A stretch of 17,230 nt of DNA from an uncultured Flavobacterium sp. GTDB taxonomy: Bacteria > Bacteroidota > Bacteroidia > Flavobacteriales > Flavobacteriaceae. Below are positions 14,557-17,230 of this stretch, one piece after another. A model generated the notes under the pieces. That model searched no databases. It saw nothing but the letters and a program-made list of their open reading frames with translations, and had not been told where the DNA came from. The DNA is taken from contig NZ_CAMIHH010000068.1 in the NCBI RefSeq assembly GCF_946220915.1, positions 1 to 17,230 on the forward strand. Reading direction: 5' to 3'. Made by a program: the position numbers and the translations under genes. Within the stretch, counting starts at the first letter, position 1, and every line of letters starts with the position of its first letter.

Positions 14557-15402
14557 ATGAAGCAGTATTTAGACTTAGTAAAGCACGTTTTAGAGAATGG
14601 CAGCCAAAAGGGCGACCGCACGGGTACGGGCACGATAAGCGTGTTTGGCTACCAGATGCGTTTTGACTTAAGCGAGGGTTTTCCGCTGGTTACCACGAAA
14701 AAGCTGCATCTTAAGTCGATTATCCATGAGCTGCTTTGGTTTCTTAAAGGCGATACTAACATTGGCTACCTCAACAATAACGGCGTGAAAATTTGGGATG
14801 AATGGGCCGATGAGGACGGCAACCTGGGCCCGGTGTACGGACATCAGTGGCGCAATTGGGACGACAGGGAAATCGACCAGATAACCGAACTTATCGAAAC
14901 CCTGAAAACCAACCCTAACAGCCGCAGGATGCTGATCTCTGCCTGGAACCCAAGCGTGCTGCCGGACACCTCAAAGCCTTTTGCCGAGAATGTTGCCAAC
15001 GGCAAGGTAGCGCTGCCTCCATGCCATGCCTTCTTCCAGTTTTATGTGGCCCCACCGTCTGTAGAAGGTGGAAAGCAGAAACTATCCTGCCAGCTTTATC
15101 AGCGCAGTGCCGATATTTTTCTTGGAGTACCCTTTAATATTGCCTCCTACGCATTGCTTACACAAATGATCGCCCATGTATGCGACATGGAACCCGGCGA
15201 TTTCATACATACCTTTGGCGATGCGCACATTTACAACAACCACATTGAGCAATTGGAGCTCCAACTGAGCCGCGACCCAAGGCCACTGCCAATCATGAAA
15301 TTAAATCCTGAAGTAAAGGACATCTTCGACTTTAAATTTGAAGATTTTACACTGGAGAACTATGACCCGCACCCGCATATAAAAGGCGCTGTGGCAGTTT
15401 AA
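14557..15402 (+). CDS. thyA: Thymidylate synthase (ThyA type)
   Basis: 281 residues, longer than the 264 of the E. coli enzyme. It methylates dUMP to dTMP with methylene-tetrahydrofolate, giving dihydrofolate. The catalytic cysteine is Cys156 in LPPCHAFFQFYV; the phosphate-binding arginines are in GDRTGTGT (Arg21) and NSRRM (123-124), and QLYQRSADIFLGVPFNIASYALL (179-201) and DAHIYNNH (222-229) complete the dUMP/folate site. The extra length comes from two insertions around the active-site strand, about 13 residues at 138-151 and about 7 at 166-174. DHFR lies two genes on and recycles the folate. The start codon follows an inverted repeat whose G-rich arm occupies the ribosome landing region. 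Confidence 0.96.
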   Translation: MKQYLDLVKHVLENGSQKGDRTGTGTISVFGYQMRFDLSEGFPLVTTKKLHLKSIIHELLWFLKGDTNIGYLNNNGVKIWDEWADEDGNLGPVYGHQWRNWDDREIDQITELIETLKTNPNSRRMLISAWNPSVLPDTSKPFAENVANGKVALPPCHAFFQFYVAPPSVEGGKQKLSCQLYQRSADIFLGVPFNIASYALLTQMIAHVCDMEPGDFIHTFGDAHIYNNHIEQLELQLSRDPRPLPIMKLNPEVKDIFDFKFEDFTLENYDPHPHIKGAVAV

Positions 15403-15440
15403 AAAAAATTGCTATCTTTCAGTTCCGAAAAATAAGGATT

Positions 15441-15779
15441 ATGGAACCAAGCCAGCAGGAACTCTATGAATATGCCCGAAAGCGTGTAAGGGACAAGAAA
15501 CGCGTTTACTTTCACTTTATACTGTTTTTTGTATGCAGTATCTTCTTTTACATCATTAATAAGTGCCTTGACGTTGACCCACAGGACGACTGGTACCTTT
15601 GGGCCATAACCGGATGGGCCTTCATTTTCGTGATGCATTTCATAAAGGTATTCGTAACCGAGAGCTTCATCAACAAAAAGTGGGAGCAGGAACAAATCGC
15701 CAAACTGGTAGCGCGCCAGGAACGCCGCATAGGCCAGCTTGAAAAAAAGATAGAGAAAGACAACAACACTTCCCAATAA
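15441..15779 (+). CDS. 2TM domain protein (small inner-membrane protein)
   Basis: 112 residues. Two predicted membrane helices lie at about 23-40 and 51-71, joined by a short acidic loop. The N-terminus is charged (YARKRVRDKKR), a pattern of 2TM domain (PF13239-like) proteins, and the C-terminal part (about 80-106) is a charged, probably coiled-coil helix in the cytoplasm. The role is unknown; related domains are found fused to histidine kinases and other regulators in Bacteroidetes. A weak -7-like TATCTTTC lies at 15413-15420. The stop overlaps the DHFR start by one base (TAATG at 15777-15781), so the two are co-translated. Confidence 0.82.
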   Translation: MEPSQQELYEYARKRVRDKKRVYFHFILFFVCSIFFYIINKCLDVDPQDDWYLWAITGWAFIFVMHFIKVFVTESFINKKWEQEQIAKLVARQERRIGQLEKKIEKDNNTSQ

Positions 15780-16267
15780 TGACCCTTACCCTCATTGCTG
15801 CCGCCGCAGAGAACAATGCCCTGGGCAAAGACAACAAAATGATTTGGCACCTGCCAGACGATTTTAAGCGCTTTAAACAGCTTACCACCGGCCACTACAT
15901 GGTCATGGGGCGCAAGACATTTGAGAGCCTGCCGGGCCTGCTGCCCAACCGCATCCACGTTATCATTACGCGCCAAGAGGATTTTACTGCTGAAAACTGC
16001 ATTGTAGTAAACAGCCTTGATGAAGCCATTGCTGCCTGCCCCCAGGATGAGGAGGTTTTTGTGATAGGCGGCGGGGAAATTTACAGGCAATCCATTGACC
16101 GGGCGGATAAAATAGAGTTAACCAGCGTGCATGGCATTTCTCCGGAAGCAGATGCTTTTTTCCCTGAGATCAATCCTGAGAAATGGGAATTGAAAGAAGA
16201 GGTTTTTCACCCCAAGGATGAAAAGCATAAATATGACATGGCTTTTTTGACGTATTTGAAGAAATAG
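15779..16267 (+). CDS. folA: Dihydrofolate reductase
   Basis: 162 residues, normal size for chromosomal DHFR. It reduces dihydrofolate to tetrahydrofolate with NADPH. LIAAAAENNALGKDNKMIW (5-23) is the start of the folate site and Met20-type loop, Asp28 in HLPDDFKRFK is the active-site carboxylate, MGRKTFESLP (43-52) binds NADPH and substrate, and GGGEIY (97-102) is the second nucleotide loop. It follows thyA and the 2TM gene, making a folate/thymidylate group. The ATG overlaps the preceding stop. It looks like a resident housekeeping enzyme, not an acquired resistance type. Confidence 0.95.
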   Translation: MTLTLIAAAAENNALGKDNKMIWHLPDDFKRFKQLTTGHYMVMGRKTFESLPGLLPNRIHVIITRQEDFTAENCIVVNSLDEAIAACPQDEEVFVIGGGEIYRQSIDRADKIELTSVHGISPEADAFFPEINPEKWELKEEVFHPKDEKHKYDMAFLTYLKK

Positions 16268-16297
16268 CTGCCTAAAATTATCATTAAAATTGCATCC

Positions 16298-16594
16298 ATG
16301 AAGTTAAACAACATACATCCCGGCGAGATATTAAAAGAAGAGTTTCTAGAACCGTTGGCCATAAGCGCTTACAGGTTGTCGAAAGAAACTTTTATACCCC
16401 AAACAAGGATCAGTGAGATCATCAAAGGCAACCGAAGGATAACCGCCGACACAACACTACGATTTGCTAAATACTTTGGCACAAGCGCAAAATTCTGGCT
16501 TGGATTGCAGGATGATTACGACCTGGAAGAAGAAAGCAGTTCAAAGCAGGACGAATTGGAAAGCATTAAGCCCGCCGAAACTAACGCTGCGTAA
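16298..16594 (+). CDS. higA: HigA/VapI-family antitoxin-like HTH protein, no adjacent toxin
   Basis: 98 residues. It starts with NIHPGEILKEEFLEPL, the hallmark of HigA-type antitoxins. The Xre-like helix-turn-helix covers about 14-60 (YRLSKETFIPQTRISEIIKG as recognition region), followed by the conserved TSAKFWLGLQDDYDL segment (72-86) and a loose acidic tail. In higBA modules the HigB toxin gene lies directly upstream; here only 30 bp separate it from folA, and no HigB reading frame is present on either strand. It may be an orphan antitoxin or a plain autoregulated repressor. Its stop overlaps the start of the acetyltransferase gene (TAATG at 16592-16596). Confidence 0.85.
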   Translation: MKLNNIHPGEILKEEFLEPLAISAYRLSKETFIPQTRISEIIKGNRRITADTTLRFAKYFGTSAKFWLGLQDDYDLEEESSSKQDELESIKPAETNAA

Positions 16595-17030
16595 TGACCA
16601 TCCGCCCCTACTCCATTTCTAATAATCCGGCAATATTGGAACTGCTAAGCCTCAACACGCCCCAATATTTCGCGGAAAGCGAGAGAGCCGACCTCATCGA
16701 TTATCTTGCCAACCACATTGACCATTACTATGTAGTTGAAGTCGATGACATTATCACGGGTTGCGGTGGTTTAACCGCACACCCGATAATAAGAAGGGCG
16801 TGCTGTCGTGGGGCATCATCCATCCTGATGCACATGGAAAAGGAATTGGCAGCGCCCTGGTAAAATTTCGCATCGCAGAAATGCAGAAACTGGGTGTGGA
16901 AGAAATTGGCGTGCGCACTTCGCAGCACGTGTATCAATTTTATGAGAAAATGGGGTTTACATTGAAAGCTCCTGTTGTGAAAGATTACTGGGCGGAGGGA
17001 TTTGATTTGTATGAGATGGAATTATTCTGA
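16594..17030 (+). pseudogene. GNAT N-acetyltransferase, frameshifted
   Basis: Two overlapping frames together make one GNAT protein of about 145 residues. The first frame (16594 onward) gives MTIRPYSISNNPAILELL and the beta-strand VVEVDDIITGCGG. It then turns into a non-GNAT sequence and stops at 16863. The second frame (in use from about 16765 to 17030) gives GVLSWGIIHPDAHGKGIGSALV, which holds the acetyl-CoA motif A (HGKGIG), and the C-terminal QFYEKMGF strand-helix typical of GNATs. The break is near 16764-16775 and a single missing base after GGTGG would restore the family-like GCGGFNR join. Either the gene is broken, or the base was lost in sequencing, or the ribosome shifts by -1 there. 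The substrate is unknown. It is coupled to the HigA-like gene by overlap. Confidence 0.85.
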
Positions 17031-17041
17031 AGCTTATGCAT

Positions 17042-17049
17042 TATTTTCG
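17042..17049 (+). promoter_or_regulatory. Putative -7 box of the right-edge gene
   Basis: TATTTTCG, one change from TAnnTTTG, 12 bp after the GNAT stop and 17 bp before the ATG at 17067. No TTG at the usual distance. Confidence 0.3.
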
Positions 17050-17066
17050 TATAAAACATTAAAACA

Positions 17067-17230
17067 ATGGCAAAATTTTTAATTAAACCAACTGACTACA
17101 TAACCGTCCAAAAGCCTGAAAGATCTTATAAGCTCATAAAAAGTCAGAAATTTGAAAGTTTTAATGAGGATATTCTAGGCCTCGGAAAAATAGAAAGTAA
17201 ATCTACACAAGTTAACGCATTAAGCGTACT
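17067..17230 (+). CDS. Partial protein, N-terminus only; possible nucleotidyl cyclase
   Basis: An open frame from the ATG at 17067 runs off the right edge (54 complete codons). It begins MAKFLIKPTDYITVQKPER, has a basic stretch (SYKLIKSQK) and then DILGLGKIESKSTQVNALSV. The last part resembles, from memory, the lead-in to the catalytic strand of class III (adenylate/guanylate-type) nucleotidyl cyclases of Bacteroidetes, where the next residues would be phenylalanine, aspartate and a GF/GS pair. That is not visible here, so the call is tentative. There is no signal peptide. The stretch is about 32% G+C by hand count, visibly poorer than the folate genes, and uses AGA, ATA and CTA codons that are rare there, a hint of different origin. 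It has its own -7-like box. Confidence 0.7.
   Translation, partial: MAKFLIKPTDYITVQKPERSYKLIKSQKFESFNEDILGLGKIESKSTQVNALSV

Noticed and set aside
16268..16297. Remnant of a HigB toxin gene before the antitoxin
   Set aside because: Only 30 bp remain between folA and the antitoxin, and no HigB-like residues are encoded on either strand.
16764..16775. Programmed -1 frameshift as the main explanation of the GNAT break
   Set aside because: The site deviates from the slippery consensus, I see no strong downstream stem, and such control is not known for GNAT genes; a lost base is simpler.

Overview
The window looks like chromosomal DNA of a Flavobacterium-like member of the Bacteroidota. Supporting signs are two GLPGLI-family secreted proteins, a carboxypeptidase-regulatory-like/DUF5686 outer-membrane protein, a 2TM-domain protein, a DUF151-UVR bifunctional nuclease, promoter -7 boxes of the TAnnTTTG type (with TTG about 20 bp upstream in the best cases), and start codons without strong Shine-Dalgarno sequences. 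No tRNA, rRNA, CRISPR array or insertion sequence was recognised.

Layout. 1-92: a phased array of TAGTT/AACTA half-sites, probably operators of a gene beyond the left edge. 93-1876 (minus): tandem GLPGLI paralogs with related dyads between them. 2006-3414 (plus): an exported protein of unknown function, coupled by TAATG to a deoxynucleoside kinase, ending at a bidirectional terminator. 3509-6626 (minus): membrane-bound ion-pumping pyrophosphatase, then soluble pyrophosphatase, each with its own terminator. 6923-8048 (minus): two paralogous Cys-rich lipoproteins. 8107-11643 (minus): the DUF5686 outer-membrane protein and pyruvate dehydrogenase E1 beta. 11917-13738 (plus): etfB and etfA, split by an AT-rich fold-back repeat. 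13831-16267 (plus): DUF151 nuclease, a 25-bp perfect inverted repeat, thymidylate synthase, a 2TM protein and dihydrofolate reductase. 16298-17230 (plus): a HigA-like antitoxin without its toxin, coupled to a frameshifted GNAT acetyltransferase, then the start of an AT-rich gene that may be a nucleotidyl cyclase.

How the genes work together. Most of the window is housekeeping metabolism. Deoxynucleoside kinase, thymidylate synthase and DHFR serve dNTP supply: ThyA oxidises methylene-THF to DHF and DHFR regenerates THF. Pyrophosphate made by polymerases and activating enzymes is removed by Ppa or used by HppA to pump ions. Pyruvate dehydrogenase feeds the TCA cycle and EtfAB passes electrons from acyl-CoA dehydrogenases to the respiratory chain.

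The least explained parts are the operator array at the left edge, the six-cysteine lipoprotein pair, the two intergenic inverted-repeat elements, and the right edge. At the right edge an orphan antitoxin, a broken acetyltransferase and an AT-rich partial gene look like the start of an accessory region. I see no complete new system inside the window; the best candidates are the lipoprotein pair and whatever the last gene belongs to.
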